The notes: generated by a model from the sequence alone, not told the origin. DNA of 17,397 bases from an uncultured Collinsella sp. (GCA_902490325.1 CABUDJ010000046.1:1-17397); one strand, 5' to 3'. Positions 7,416 to 14,953 are shown, numbered from the stretch's first letter. Made by a program: numbers and translations.

Positions 7416-7471
7416 TAGTCATTGGGGACGTTCTTGTTTGACTAGTCGTTTAAGAACGTCCCCAATGACTA
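7416..7471. repeat. Perfect 20-base inverted repeat, CATTGGGGACGTTCTT family, full copy
   Basis: Arms 7416-7435 and 7452-7471 are exact reverse complements, with a 16-base spacer containing the palindrome GACTAGTC. No T-tract follows, so a terminator is less likely than a REP- or MITE-like palindrome. A half copy is at 16481-16507. In both places this family follows the two-hairpin element by about 45-56 bases. Confidence 0.85.
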
Positions 7472-7480
7472 GTCAGAGAT

Positions 7481-7544
7481 GAGCGTGGGTAATCTCCCGG
7501 TTTTGGCCTGTGTGGGGGCTCAAAGTGGGAGATTATCCACGCTC
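7481..7544. repeat. 18-base-arm inverted repeat, GAGCGTGG..CCACGCTC family
   Basis: Arms 7481-7498 and 7527-7544 are complementary with one mismatch, around a 28-base spacer. A third, partial right arm (AATCCACGCTCGT) follows at 7563-7575. The element starts only 9 bases after the preceding palindrome, so the pyrE to regulator gap (7228-7681) is mostly stacked palindromes. I see no gene in that gap. Confidence 0.8.
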
Positions 7545-7590
7545 GTGATTTGAGTGTCCGAAAATCCACGCTCGTTTGGTCGGTGCATGT

Positions 7591-7603
7591 CTACGCAGCG
7601 TAG
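7591..7603. promoter_or_regulatory. Short perfect palindrome, candidate operator of the XRE-type regulator
   Basis: CTACGC-A-GCGTAG is a 6-bp inverted repeat with a 1-base centre, 78 bases upstream of the regulator start at 7682. Size and place suit an operator for autoregulation by a dimeric XRE protein, but no second site is seen, so this is a guess. Confidence 0.3.
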
Positions 7604-7681
7604 GTTGTCGAGGGCTGTCTTCAAATGGATACTGGCTCTTGAGCCGGTTCGCTCCATTCTTCCAATCTGATCGGACATCTC

Positions 7682-8302
7682 ATGAACCAGACACCGCAAA
7701 GCAATGTCCCCCATACTTTTTTGGCAGCACATGCCATCAAGCGGCTGCGCGAAGATCGCGGCCTCACCCAGCGCGCCCTGGCGGAAAGCCTTGGCGTGAC
7801 CGATAAAGCCGTCAGCAAGTGGGAGTCCGGCCGCGGCCTTCCCGACATTTCCCTCGTTGAGCCTTTGGCCCAGAGACTCGGCATAAGCGTGGCTGAGCTT
7901 TTGGCTGGTGACATTCGGGCCAACGCCAACCGTGCAGGCAATATGCTCAAAGGCGTCTTTTACGTTTGCCCTATCTGCGGAAACGTTGTGCACGCGCTCG
8001 GAGAAGGCAGCTTTAGCTGTTGCGGCTCCACGATGTTTCCCCAGGAGGCCGAAGAGCCGGACGCGGATCACGCCTTTTCCATCGAGCGCATCGAGGACGA
8101 TTGGTACGTCACGCTCGACCATCCCATGACCAAGGATCATTACATTAGCTTTGTGGCATATGCGACTATGGATGGCATCTGCCTCAAGAAGCTCTATCCA
8201 GAGCAATCGGTGCAACCGCGTTTTCATATCACCGGACGCGGCAGAATGTACCTCTACTGTAACCAGCACGGACTCTTTGTTTTGCCGACGCCTCGCAAGT
8301 AA
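7682..8302 (+). CDS. XRE-family helix-turn-helix fused to a two-iron desulfoferrodoxin (superoxide reductase) domain
   Basis: A 206-residue two-part protein. Residues about 16-75 form an XRE/Cro-type DNA-binding domain (LREDRGLTQRALAESLGVTD, then VSKWESGRGLPDISL). Residues about 91-118 match a desulforedoxin-type Fe(Cys)4 knuckle: C96-x2-C99-G-N-V-V and C113-C114-G. Residues about 128-206 match the superoxide reductase fold: H130, H147-P-M, H153-Y-I, and C193-N-x-H196-G, so the four His and one Cys of the Fe(His)4Cys centre are all present. The Glu-Lys pair that precedes the first His in classical enzymes (EKH) reads A128-D129 here, and the Lys is known to help superoxide binding. I infer a redox or superoxide sensor that binds DNA rather than a good enzyme. 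No strong Shine-Dalgarno precedes ATG 7682. The gene stands alone and converges on the RpiR gene. Confidence 0.88.
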   Translation: MNQTPQSNVPHTFLAAHAIKRLREDRGLTQRALAESLGVTDKAVSKWESGRGLPDISLVEPLAQRLGISVAELLAGDIRANANRAGNMLKGVFYVCPICGNVVHALGEGSFSCCGSTMFPQEAEEPDADHAFSIERIEDDWYVTLDHPMTKDHYISFVAYATMDGICLKKLYPEQSVQPRFHITGRGRMYLYCNQHGLFVLPTPRK

Positions 8303-8337
8303 AAGCCCGCTGTCCGCCCGATGCCCCTGCGCCAACG

Positions 8338-8404
8338 AGTTGCGGTGGAATAGTTCCTGAAAGTGCTGGTTTAGAGCCTAAACAGGAGCTATTTCACCGC
8401 AACT
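8338..8404. repeat. 22-base-arm inverted repeat, GTTGCGGTG family, copy 2
   Basis: Arms 8338-8359 and 8383-8404 with the same 23-base spacer length as copy 1 at 3218-3284. Spacer sequences differ between copies while the arms are conserved. It lies between the stop codons of the converging XRE-desulfoferrodoxin and RpiR genes. Confidence 0.85.
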
Positions 8405-8440
8405 TAGGAGGGCGATTGGAGGCGCGGTGGGGCCGGATTG

Positions 8441-9295
8441 TTATTTGAGGCCGGGGAGGCGGGTGTAGGGGAACGAGCGCTCTAGGAACTCGGCGCAGCG
8501 GGCGTAGTCTTTGGCGAAGTAGCTGCTGTAGAGCGAATCGAGCACGTATTGCACGGCGATGTGGCTGGCGAACTGCGTGATGCGGTGCGTCATGCTCTCG
8601 TGGTCGCTCACCGTGAGGTAGGCGGCAAAGCCGGGGTGCAGGCGCGCACAATAAGGTGTGCCGATGACAATGACGGGAACATGTCGGCTGCTGAGGATCG
8701 GCAAGATTTCCTTGAGGTTGGGTGCAAGGCCGCTGTAGGAGATGACGATCGCCACATTGCCGGAATCCGAGGCGAGCGCCGTGCGCACCTGGGCCTCGGT
8801 GCTGCTGTAGCATGTGGCGCTCTTGCCGGACGAAAGTAGGCGGTCGCGGAACATCCCCGCTGGATAGAGGTTGTGCGAGCCGGTGTAGATATCGACCTGC
8901 CGTGCCTTCGCGATCAGTTTGGCGGCGTGGTCGAGCTGCGCGGGGTCGAGCAGCTCCTGCGTCTCGGCCAGCGTGGTCTGGTAGAGCCCTTCCATGCGCT
9001 CCATAACCTGCGCGGGCGTGGACGTGGCATCGAAGGGAAAGTTGATGTCCACGTCGCGGCGGTTGCCTGCTTCGGTCGCCAGGCGGATAAGCTCGACCTT
9101 GAGGTCCTTAAAGCCCTCGAGGCCGAGCTTTTTGCAAAAACGGTGCACGCTTGCGACCGAAACATTGGCGCGGGCGGCAAACTCCTTAATGGAGAGTCCG
9201 CGGATGTCCTCGCCCATGGCAAGGGCCGAGATGCCGAGCTGCTGCTCGGTAGGGGTTAGGCCCTGCGCCTCGGTAATCTTGCGTTTGATATCCAT
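8441..9295 (-). CDS. RpiR/MurR-family transcriptional regulator (HTH + SIS)
   Basis: A 284-residue regulator. The N-terminal HTH_6 domain (about 1-75) includes the recognition region SIKEFAARANVSVASVHRFCKKLGLEGFKDLK (split here by domain, about 35-66). A SIS sugar-phosphate isomerase-like domain follows (about 120-250), with TGSHN (138-142) and VISYSGLAPN (184-193). Such proteins usually sense a phosphosugar and repress nearby catabolic genes. ATG 9295 has GGGAG 6 bases upstream; ATG 9325 is in frame but falls within a palindromic repeat. It follows the large glycosidase-like gene on the same strand after 42 bases and may be co-transcribed with it, so that gene is a likely target. The effector is unknown. 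Confidence 0.9.
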   Translation of the reverse strand: MDIKRKITEAQGLTPTEQQLGISALAMGEDIRGLSIKEFAARANVSVASVHRFCKKLGLEGFKDLKVELIRLATEAGNRRDVDINFPFDATSTPAQVMERMEGLYQTTLAETQELLDPAQLDHAAKLIAKARQVDIYTGSHNLYPAGMFRDRLLSSGKSATCYSSTEAQVRTALASDSGNVAIVISYSGLAPNLKEILPILSSRHVPVIVIGTPYCARLHPGFAAYLTVSDHESMTHRITQFASHIAVQYVLDSLYSSYFAKDYARCAEFLERSFPYTRLPGLK

Positions 9296-9314
9296 TCGAA
9301 CTCCCGCACTCGCC

Positions 9315-9353
9315 AAACCTGCCAAAAAGAGACGGGTTTATTTTGGCAGGTTT
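9315..9353. repeat. 13-bp perfect inverted repeat, CCTGCCAAAA family, copy 1, overlapping a stop codon
   Basis: Arms 9315-9327 and 9341-9353 are perfect complements around a 13-base loop. The stop codon of the glycosidase-like gene (9338-9340) lies in the loop, and its last codons lie in one arm. On the - strand the hairpin falls between this gene and the RpiR gene and may limit read-through. A degenerate copy in opposite orientation is at 13064-13098. Confidence 0.75.
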
Positions 9354-11938
9354 TGCCCGAGAAGGGTAACGGGGCCGAGGACACCGCTGGGCGCGACGGG
9401 CTCGGTGAGGGCGAAGATGTCGGAGGTCGCATGGTCGAGCGTGTTGATGACATCGATGGCGAGCTCGTGTGCGCCGGCGGTAAGCGCGCCTGCCGCAAAG
9501 CGGTAGGGCGGGCAGATGCGCGTGCCGAGCGTTTGTCCGTCGAGTGTGAGCGTTGCGACTTCGTAGACATCCCCTAGGTCAATGACGGTGTGGGCGAGGT
9601 CGTCGGCCAGCTCGAACGACGTGCGATAGCGGAACGTACCACATACGCCGGGGAACTGCTCGGCCGTGAGGTCGCACAGGCGCTCGAGCTTTTGCGGCTC
9701 GCCAAAGGTTCCATCGCTGCCGGCAGGGGAGAGGGCGACGGTCCAGGAGTGGCTGATGTCGAGGGCGAGCGTTGCACGTGTGCTCGTGTCGGTGCAGTCC
9801 GCGGGCTCGATTGCGCCGCTTGCCTCCAGAACAACAACGCAGCTCTCGTAAGGCGCCAGCTCCAGCACGCCGTCAAACGCAACGGGCTTGGTGCTGTTCA
9901 GCAGGTCGAGGCGCGTTCCGCAAAGACACTTGTCTTGCGGAAGCGAAACCGTGCAGCAAATGCTTTCACGTGGGTGCTCGTTGACCAACATGACGTAGGT
10001 CTCGCCGGCACGCTCGTAGCGAAGCGCGCGTAGCCAGGGCTGCGGCGTATCGGTCACAACAGTCTGCAGCCCCGCGCGTGCAAGCGCAGCCGCCACATCG
10101 GCAAGCGGGGTCGCGGCAAGACCGCTCAGCTCGGCCGCGCCATCCGCGTCGTAAAGCGCGCCGGGCACCTCGTCGACGGCAAGCGCCATAACCCCCGCGG
10201 CCATCATGCGCCCGACGGCACGTGCTGTGACAGCGCCAATAAACGAAGCCCCGGGCATAACAAACGCCTGGTAGCGACAGCCATTAACGGCAAACGTCCC
10301 ATCGGCAATCGAAACCTCGTAACGCTCCTCATTCTCAAAAGCCTCTGCCGGCACAAAATCAAAGTCGATCTGCGCGCGCGTGAGTTCGGCCGCCACGCGC
10401 TCGACGGGCATGGCGTTGCCGGCCCATTCGGCGTCGGCATGGTACAGGATGGCGACGGGGCGAGCGGCGGCGCCTCCCGAAAGGAGCGTCGCCATGCGAT
10501 TCATATAGCGCATGAGCTGGCCAAAGTGCGGCCACTGCGGGTTGTTGCCGTGCGCGTAAAAGTGCGGCGGGCAGTCCCAATCGGGGAAAGGCGCCATGCT
10601 AAACGCGTGCGGCGTAAACCAATTAACACCGCGGACGAGCATGTGATCGGCGATCCACTTCATCTCACGCAGGCCCTCGTGCCAGCCAAAGGCGCCAAAG
10701 ACCTCGGCCATGCAGCGCCCCTGCTTTTTGGGGTCGAGGCGCGCGGCCGAAGAGCCCAGCTTGGCAAGCGCGTACGTAAAGAACTCCATGTTCCATGCGC
10801 CGTGGAAATAGCTGTAGCGCCCGCGGTCAATTCCGGGGGCAAGCTGGTTGATGACGACGTCGACGCCGGCCATGTCCTGCCCCGCGACCGCGCGGAAGTA
10901 ATGTCCCGCGCCCTGGCCCAGGCGCGTGTGGCAACTCTTGTCCTCGATCACGTGGCCAATGTGCATAACGCCGTGCGTACGGCACCAGTCGCCGATCTGC
11001 TCGTCAAAGCACGCGCGGTAGAGCTGCGTAGCAAGGTCCATATAGGCGTGGCGAACCTGGGCGCCGTCTGCCTCGCGCGTCCAAAGGCCGTGCAACTTGG
11101 TAAGCCAATTCTCGCCAAGCGCATCGTGTAGGCGGCGGGCAAGCTCGTCCGACCACGGCAGCGCCAAGTCGCTTCGCCCGATAAAGCTGCTGGTAGAAGC
11201 ATCGTCGGGCGCGGTGCCCTTCTCGTTCATAAAGCCGGGCTCGTCGGTAAAGAAGCCCAAGATCGTTTTGCCGAACTCATCGCTCAGATGCTCAAACGTG
11301 GGCTCGTAGACGGCGTCGATGAGCGCGTGGCACGAGGCGGCGTCGACCATGTTGATGTACTCATCGCGAAAGCCGGTCTTTTGGCTGGTGGCGTACAGCA
11401 CGATCGTAGTGACGCCGGTGGGGGCGTCAAAACGCAAGCGGGCGGGCGTTCCATCGTCTCCTTGCTCAACAGCGAGCGCAAGGTCGAGCGGCGCACCAGC
11501 GGCATCAAAAGCTGCCACGCCCACAAAGCGCTCGGTGGGGTCCATGAGATTACCGAGCTTGATAGTCGTGGACGGTTGGGGACCAACAACCGTAATCGTG
11601 CGATGCTTGAGCACGGTTTTCTTGAGCGCGGGGTCGACGCCATCGCCCGCAAGCGCGCCGTTGGCATAGCCTGTGGGGAAGTGGGCGTCGTCGAGCAGCC
11701 AGATCTTTAACCCCAGGCGCTTGCACTCGCCGATGATAAAGCGCAGGTCAGACCACCAGCCGTCGCGACAGAAATCGGGATGCGTGCGCGATTCCAGGCA
11801 AACCTCGTGGATGTCCGCCCCGGCGATCTGCTCCAGATACTCGGTAATCGTCTCGCGCGCCTCGCCCTTGAGCCACAAGAACGGAAGCACGTGGTTGTCG
11901 TAGGTGCCGCCAAGCACCTGCTCAAAATACGCCGCCAT
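9338..11938 (-). CDS. Large glycoside hydrolase-like protein with C-terminal jelly-roll domain
   Basis: An 866-residue cytoplasmic-looking protein (no signal peptide). The N-terminal part resembles a TIM-barrel sugar hydrolase, with VCLESRTHPDFCRDGWW (46-62), LLDDAHFPTGYANG (81-94) and FTDEPGF (230-236), where acidic residues are candidate catalytic groups. The last ~140 residues form a galactose-binding-like jelly roll (IDLGDVYEVATLTLDGQTLG, ICPPYRF, PSGVLGPV) like those of GH2 and GH106 enzymes. I recognise the general family of uncharacterised gut glycosidases but not a specific GH number, and the substrate is unknown; rhamnose-containing glycosides are one possibility. GGAGGAG precedes ATG 11938 by 5 bases. 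It is divergent from the AraC gene across 116 bases, which suggests control by that protein, and is followed by the RpiR gene. Confidence 0.8.
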   Translation of the reverse strand: MAAYFEQVLGGTYDNHVLPFLWLKGEARETITEYLEQIAGADIHEVCLESRTHPDFCRDGWWSDLRFIIGECKRLGLKIWLLDDAHFPTGYANGALAGDGVDPALKKTVLKHRTITVVGPQPSTTIKLGNLMDPTERFVGVAAFDAAGAPLDLALAVEQGDDGTPARLRFDAPTGVTTIVLYATSQKTGFRDEYINMVDAASCHALIDAVYEPTFEHLSDEFGKTILGFFTDEPGFMNEKGTAPDDASTSSFIGRSDLALPWSDELARRLHDALGENWLTKLHGLWTREADGAQVRHAYMDLATQLYRACFDEQIGDWCRTHGVMHIGHVIEDKSCHTRLGQGAGHYFRAVAGQDMAGVDVVINQLAPGIDRGRYSYFHGAWNMEFFTYALAKLGSSAARLDPKKQGRCMAEVFGAFGWHEGLREMKWIADHMLVRGVNWFTPHAFSMAPFPDWDCPPHFYAHGNNPQWPHFGQLMRYMNRMATLLSGGAAARPVAILYHADAEWAGNAMPVERVAAELTRAQIDFDFVPAEAFENEERYEVSIADGTFAVNGCRYQAFVMPGASFIGAVTARAVGRMMAAGVMALAVDEVPGALYDADGAAELSGLAATPLADVAAALARAGLQTVVTDTPQPWLRALRYERAGETYVMLVNEHPRESICCTVSLPQDKCLCGTRLDLLNSTKPVAFDGVLELAPYESCVVVLEASGAIEPADCTDTSTRATLALDISHSWTVALSPAGSDGTFGEPQKLERLCDLTAEQFPGVCGTFRYRTSFELADDLAHTVIDLGDVYEVATLTLDGQTLGTRICPPYRFAAGALTAGAHELAIDVINTLDHATSDIFALTEPVAPSGVLGPVTLLGQNLPK

Positions 11939-12054
11939 ATACGCTCCTCCAAAACCGGCCTTTCAAATCCATTGAAGTCAGAGTACGCCGAGCGCGCCGC
12001 CCTGCTAATATCAAAACCACGGCAGAATATGACCGAATCAACGATGGGAGCACT
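11939..12054. promoter_or_regulatory. Divergent control region between glycosidase-like and AraC-type genes
   Basis: These 116 bases must hold both promoters. The clearest structure is TTCAA-ATCCA-TTGAA (11962-11976), an inverted repeat that could be a regulator site. TAATAT at 12006-12011 is a possible -10 for the AraC gene, but no good -35 is at the right distance. Assignments are weak. Confidence 0.35.
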
Positions 12055-13062
12055 ATGGAGCTCGCGCGCTTGGATAACCTGCTACTCGAGCTGACCGACA
12101 GTGAACGCGCCTATCGCGCGGGCGCCCATTACGACTGGAGCGATGCACTCGCTCAAGGTAATCAGGCAGATATTGATGGCCGATTCATTCGTAAAATTGG
12201 CAACCCAACGCTCGCTCTGCACCAAGAAGGCATGCCCGAGGGGCTATCGATTGTTCGCAACTCGCGCTTCAATCCTGTGCCGGAACACGTGCACGATTAT
12301 GTCGAAATCAGCTATGTCTATCGAGGACGAGCGCCGCAGATCGTCAACGGCGCGCCGCTCATGCTCGCTCAAAACGAGGTCCTCCTGCTCGATGCCGCCT
12401 GCCCGCATGCTGTTGGCGAGCTCGGTGAGCACGACATAATGCTGAGCGTCATCATCTCGCGGCCAATGCTGCGCCGTAGCCTGGAGCAAAGCCTTTCGCC
12501 CGCAAGCGCGGTGTCGCGGTTCCTGCTCAACGCCCTCAACGATGAAACCGACCACCGCGGCCACGTTCATTTCCACACGGACGGTAGCCGTCGCGTGCGC
12601 CGCTATATGCAGGAGATGCTGTGCGAGCGCCTGGACCCCACGCCGGCGAGCCCCCAGATTGTCTCGAGGCTGTTCGAGCTGCTGCTGGTTGAGCTCATGC
12701 AAAGTTACGAGGCCGCGCTGCTGCAAACGGACGAGCCCGCGCTGCCATCGGCGCAGGTCGCGGCTGCCATGGGCTTCATCGAGCGCAACGCCTGCGACTG
12801 CACCCTCGATGACCTAGCCCGCCACCTGCACCTGAGCCCCAACTACGCAAGCGCCCTGCTCAAGCGTCAGACAGGCCGCACGTTTATGCAGCTGGTGCAA
12901 GAGAGCCGCCTAGCGCGCGCGGCGACGCTGCTCGATGCCGGTGCCACTGCGGAGGTCGCAGCGCACGAGGCGGGCTATGCCAACATGAGCTTCTTCTACA
13001 AAAAGTTTGCCGAGCGCTATGGCTGCACGCCGGCGGCCCATCGTCAGCGTTTGCCCAGATAA
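12055..13062 (+). CDS. AraC-family transcriptional regulator with N-terminal cupin domain
   Basis: A 335-residue regulator. Residues about 60-130 form a cupin-type sensor domain with PEHVHDYVEISYVYRG (76-91; His78, His80, Glu84), which usually binds a sugar. The last ~95 residues hold the two helix-turn-helix units of AraC proteins: TLDDLARHLHLSPNYASALLK, then VAAHEAGYANMSFFYKKFAERYGCTP. GGGAG (12046-12050) lies 4 bases before ATG 12055. It is divergent from the glycosidase-like gene and upstream of the GH1 gene in the same direction, so it probably activates one or both. The gene ends directly at a palindromic repeat (13064-13098). Confidence 0.92.
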   Translation: MELARLDNLLLELTDSERAYRAGAHYDWSDALAQGNQADIDGRFIRKIGNPTLALHQEGMPEGLSIVRNSRFNPVPEHVHDYVEISYVYRGRAPQIVNGAPLMLAQNEVLLLDAACPHAVGELGEHDIMLSVIISRPMLRRSLEQSLSPASAVSRFLLNALNDETDHRGHVHFHTDGSRRVRRYMQEMLCERLDPTPASPQIVSRLFELLLVELMQSYEAALLQTDEPALPSAQVAAAMGFIERNACDCTLDDLARHLHLSPNYASALLKRQTGRTFMQLVQESRLARAATLLDAGATAEVAAHEAGYANMSFFYKKFAERYGCTPAAHRQRLPR

Positions 13063-13063
13063 A

Positions 13064-13098
13064 ACCGACCAAAATAAACCTGTCCCTTTTTGGCAGGT
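13064..13098. repeat. Degenerate inverted repeat, CCTGCCAAAA family, copy 2
   Basis: Arms 13064-13074 and 13088-13098 pair with two mismatches. Read on the opposite strand it matches the copy at 9315-9353 across arms and loop with few changes. It begins two bases after the AraC stop codon. The two copies therefore bracket the glycosidase-like/AraC pair in inverted orientation. Confidence 0.65.
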
Positions 13099-13234
13099 AT
13101 CAGGAAATGTCAGGGGCGGGGTAGCGGCAGGCAGCGGGCGCGAAAAGAAGTGTCGGGTTTGGCACCCCCGCCCCCGCATGTCTCCCGTGTGGGCGATACT
13201 CGGCTTATCGACCCACGATGCAAAGGAGATGCTC

Positions 13235-14683
13235 ATGGCAAACATTAAGTTCCTCGAGGGTTTCTATTGGGGTGGCGCCACCGCCGCCAACCAGTTTGAG
13301 GGCGCTTGGAACGTGGACGGCCGCGGCGCTTCCGTCGACGACCACTTCCTGGGCGGCAGCTACAAGGAGCCGCGTCAGATCACGATCGACATCGACCCCA
13401 ACCGCTTCTACCCCAACCATGACGGCATCGATTTCTACCATCACTACGAGGAGGATATCGCGCTGTTCGCCGAGATGGGCTTCAACATGTTCCGCATGTC
13501 CATCTCCTGGAGCCGCATCTTCCCCAACGGCGATGATGCCGAGCCCAACGAGGCCGGTCTTGCCTTCTACGACCGCGTCTTCGACTGCCTGCGCGCGCAT
13601 AGCATCGAGCCACTCGTGACCCTCTCGCACTACGAGATGCCCTATCACCTGGTCGAGAAGTACAACGGCTGGGCAAGTCGCGAGCTCATCGGCTTCTTTG
13701 AGAAGTATTGCCAGACTGTCTTCGACCGCTACCAGGACAAGGTCAAGTTCTGGCTGACCTTCAACGAGATCAACTGCGGCACCATGGACATGGGCGCCAT
13801 GATGGAGACCGGCCTGATCCAGGGCTTCGAGGGTCCGGCAAGCGCCATCAAGACCACCGCCCAGCAGCGCTTCCAGGCCCTGCATCACCAGTTCGTGGCC
13901 AGCGGCCGCGTCGTGCGCTACGCCCACGAGCACTATCCGCAGTTCAAGATAGGCAACATGGATTGCTTCATCCTCTCCTATGCTGCGACGTGCGACCCGG
14001 TCGACGTGTTCGCCACGCAGCAGCAGATGAACTCCATGAACTGGTACTGCTCCGACGTGCAGGTGCGCGGCAAGTATCCGTTCTATGCCAAGCGCTTCTG
14101 GGCCGAGAACGACGTCGAGCTCGCGATGGAGGACGGCGATCTGCAGGATATCGCCGACGGCAAGGTCGACTTCTACACCTTTAGCTACTACATGTCCGGC
14201 ACCGTGGGCACGCACAAGGACCACGAGATGACCGAGGGCAACATGACCTTTGGCGGCAAGAACCCCTACCTGGAGTCCACCGACTGGGGTTGGCAGATCG
14301 ACCCGCTGGGCCTGCGCATCGCCCTCAACGAGATTTACGCCCGTTACGAGATTCCGCTGATGGTGGTCGAGAACGGCATGGGCGCCTACGACGAGGTCGA
14401 GGACGATGGCTCCATTCACGATCCGTACCGCATCGCCTATCTGCGCAGCCACATCAAGGCCATGGGTGAGGCCATTGCCGACGGCGTCGACCTGATCGCC
14501 TACACCTGGTGGGGCCCCATCGACCTGGTGTCCGCCGGCACTGGCGAGATGCGCAAGCGCTACGGCTTCATCCATGTCGATAAGTACGACGACGGCACCG
14601 GCACCTACGAGCGTCGCCGCAAGGACAGCTTCTTCGCATACCAGAAGATCATCAAGTCCAACGGCACCGAGGGCTTGGAGTAA
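13235..14683 (+). CDS. 6-phospho-beta-glucosidase, glycoside hydrolase family 1
   Basis: A 482-residue GH1 enzyme that cleaves phosphorylated beta-glucosides (for example cellobiose-6-P or aryl glucoside-6-P) after PTS uptake. The acid/base Glu178 is in TFNEIN and the nucleophile Glu379 is in VVENGMG. The segment SAGTGEMRKRYGFIHVD (from Ser433, with Lys441 and Tyr443) is the 6-phosphate-binding pattern that separates phospho-glucosidases from plain beta-glucosidases. The N-terminal FYWGGATAANQFEGAW is also typical. Length is normal. AAGGAG (13223-13228) precedes ATG 13235 by 6 bases; the frame is open upstream without family resemblance. Exact homologue name (bglA, bglH, ascB) cannot be set from sequence alone. 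It lies between the AraC gene and a free EIIA gene, with no permease nearby. Confidence 0.95.
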   Translation: MANIKFLEGFYWGGATAANQFEGAWNVDGRGASVDDHFLGGSYKEPRQITIDIDPNRFYPNHDGIDFYHHYEEDIALFAEMGFNMFRMSISWSRIFPNGDDAEPNEAGLAFYDRVFDCLRAHSIEPLVTLSHYEMPYHLVEKYNGWASRELIGFFEKYCQTVFDRYQDKVKFWLTFNEINCGTMDMGAMMETGLIQGFEGPASAIKTTAQQRFQALHHQFVASGRVVRYAHEHYPQFKIGNMDCFILSYAATCDPVDVFATQQQMNSMNWYCSDVQVRGKYPFYAKRFWAENDVELAMEDGDLQDIADGKVDFYTFSYYMSGTVGTHKDHEMTEGNMTFGGKNPYLESTDWGWQIDPLGLRIALNEIYARYEIPLMVVENGMGAYDEVEDDGSIHDPYRIAYLRSHIKAMGEAIADGVDLIAYTWWGPIDLVSAGTGEMRKRYGFIHVDKYDDGTGTYERRRKDSFFAYQKIIKSNGTEGLE

Positions 14684-14720
14684 TTGAGTTCCGGCGATTG
14701 AGTTCCTGCGTTCTGACGAA

Positions 14721-14762
14721 CGCCAACGCCGGCGGCCGACTACGCGGCCACCGGCGTTGGCG
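14721..14762. other. Strong GC-rich hairpin downstream of the GH1 gene
   Basis: Perfect 12-bp arms 14721-14732 and 14751-14762, with an inner GGCC/GGCC pair. No T-tract follows, so it is not a standard intrinsic terminator; it may protect the 3' end of the GH1 mRNA or aid Rho-dependent ending. Just ahead, 14683-14710 holds two tandem 14-base units (ATTGAGTTCCGGCG type, one mismatch). The rest of the 14763-14875 stretch shows no gene I can support. Confidence 0.5.
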
Positions 14763-14875
14763 ACGATGGCATTTGGAGCGCCTTCGTGCACCTGGGGCTT
14801 ATCGAGGGTTAATCAACAAAATGGGTGCCGCCGGGGCGAAGGCTTTGGAAGAGGCTGACGATTCGGGTCCTCGCC

Positions 14876-14904
14876 TTAGTTTTCAGCCCAAGTGGCACTA
14901 TAAT
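14876..14904 (+). promoter_or_regulatory. Putative promoter of the EIIA gene
   Basis: A perfect -10 TATAAT at 14899-14904 with a weak -35 TTAGTT at 14876-14881, spacing 17. A near-palindrome GCGCACAACGTTGCGC (14917-14932) lies between the predicted start site and the Shine-Dalgarno and could bind a regulator. This suggests EIIA has its own promoter rather than depending on the GH1 gene. Confidence 0.5.
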
Positions 14905-14953
14905 TACCGTAGGCATGCGCACAACGTTGCGCTTAATCAAGAGGAGAAAACGT

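Noticed and set aside
7227..7575. CRISPR array or tRNA cluster in the repeat-rich gap
   Set aside because: Repeats are unlike one another, not regularly spaced and mostly palindromic; no cloverleaf or T-arm GTTCRANTC pattern was seen.
13113..13174. G/C-run inverted pair (GGGGCGGGG and CCCCGCCCC) before the GH1 gene
   Set aside because: The arms are short and low in complexity with a loop of over 40 bases; likely chance in high-GC DNA.
13007..13234. N-terminal extension of the GH1 gene
   Set aside because: It overlaps the AraC gene end and a repeat; the GH1 fold begins just after ATG 13235, which has AAGGAG.
13205..14791. 528-codon open frame opposite the GH1 gene
   Set aside because: Also an antisense shadow; repetitive Val/Gly/His composition with no family features.
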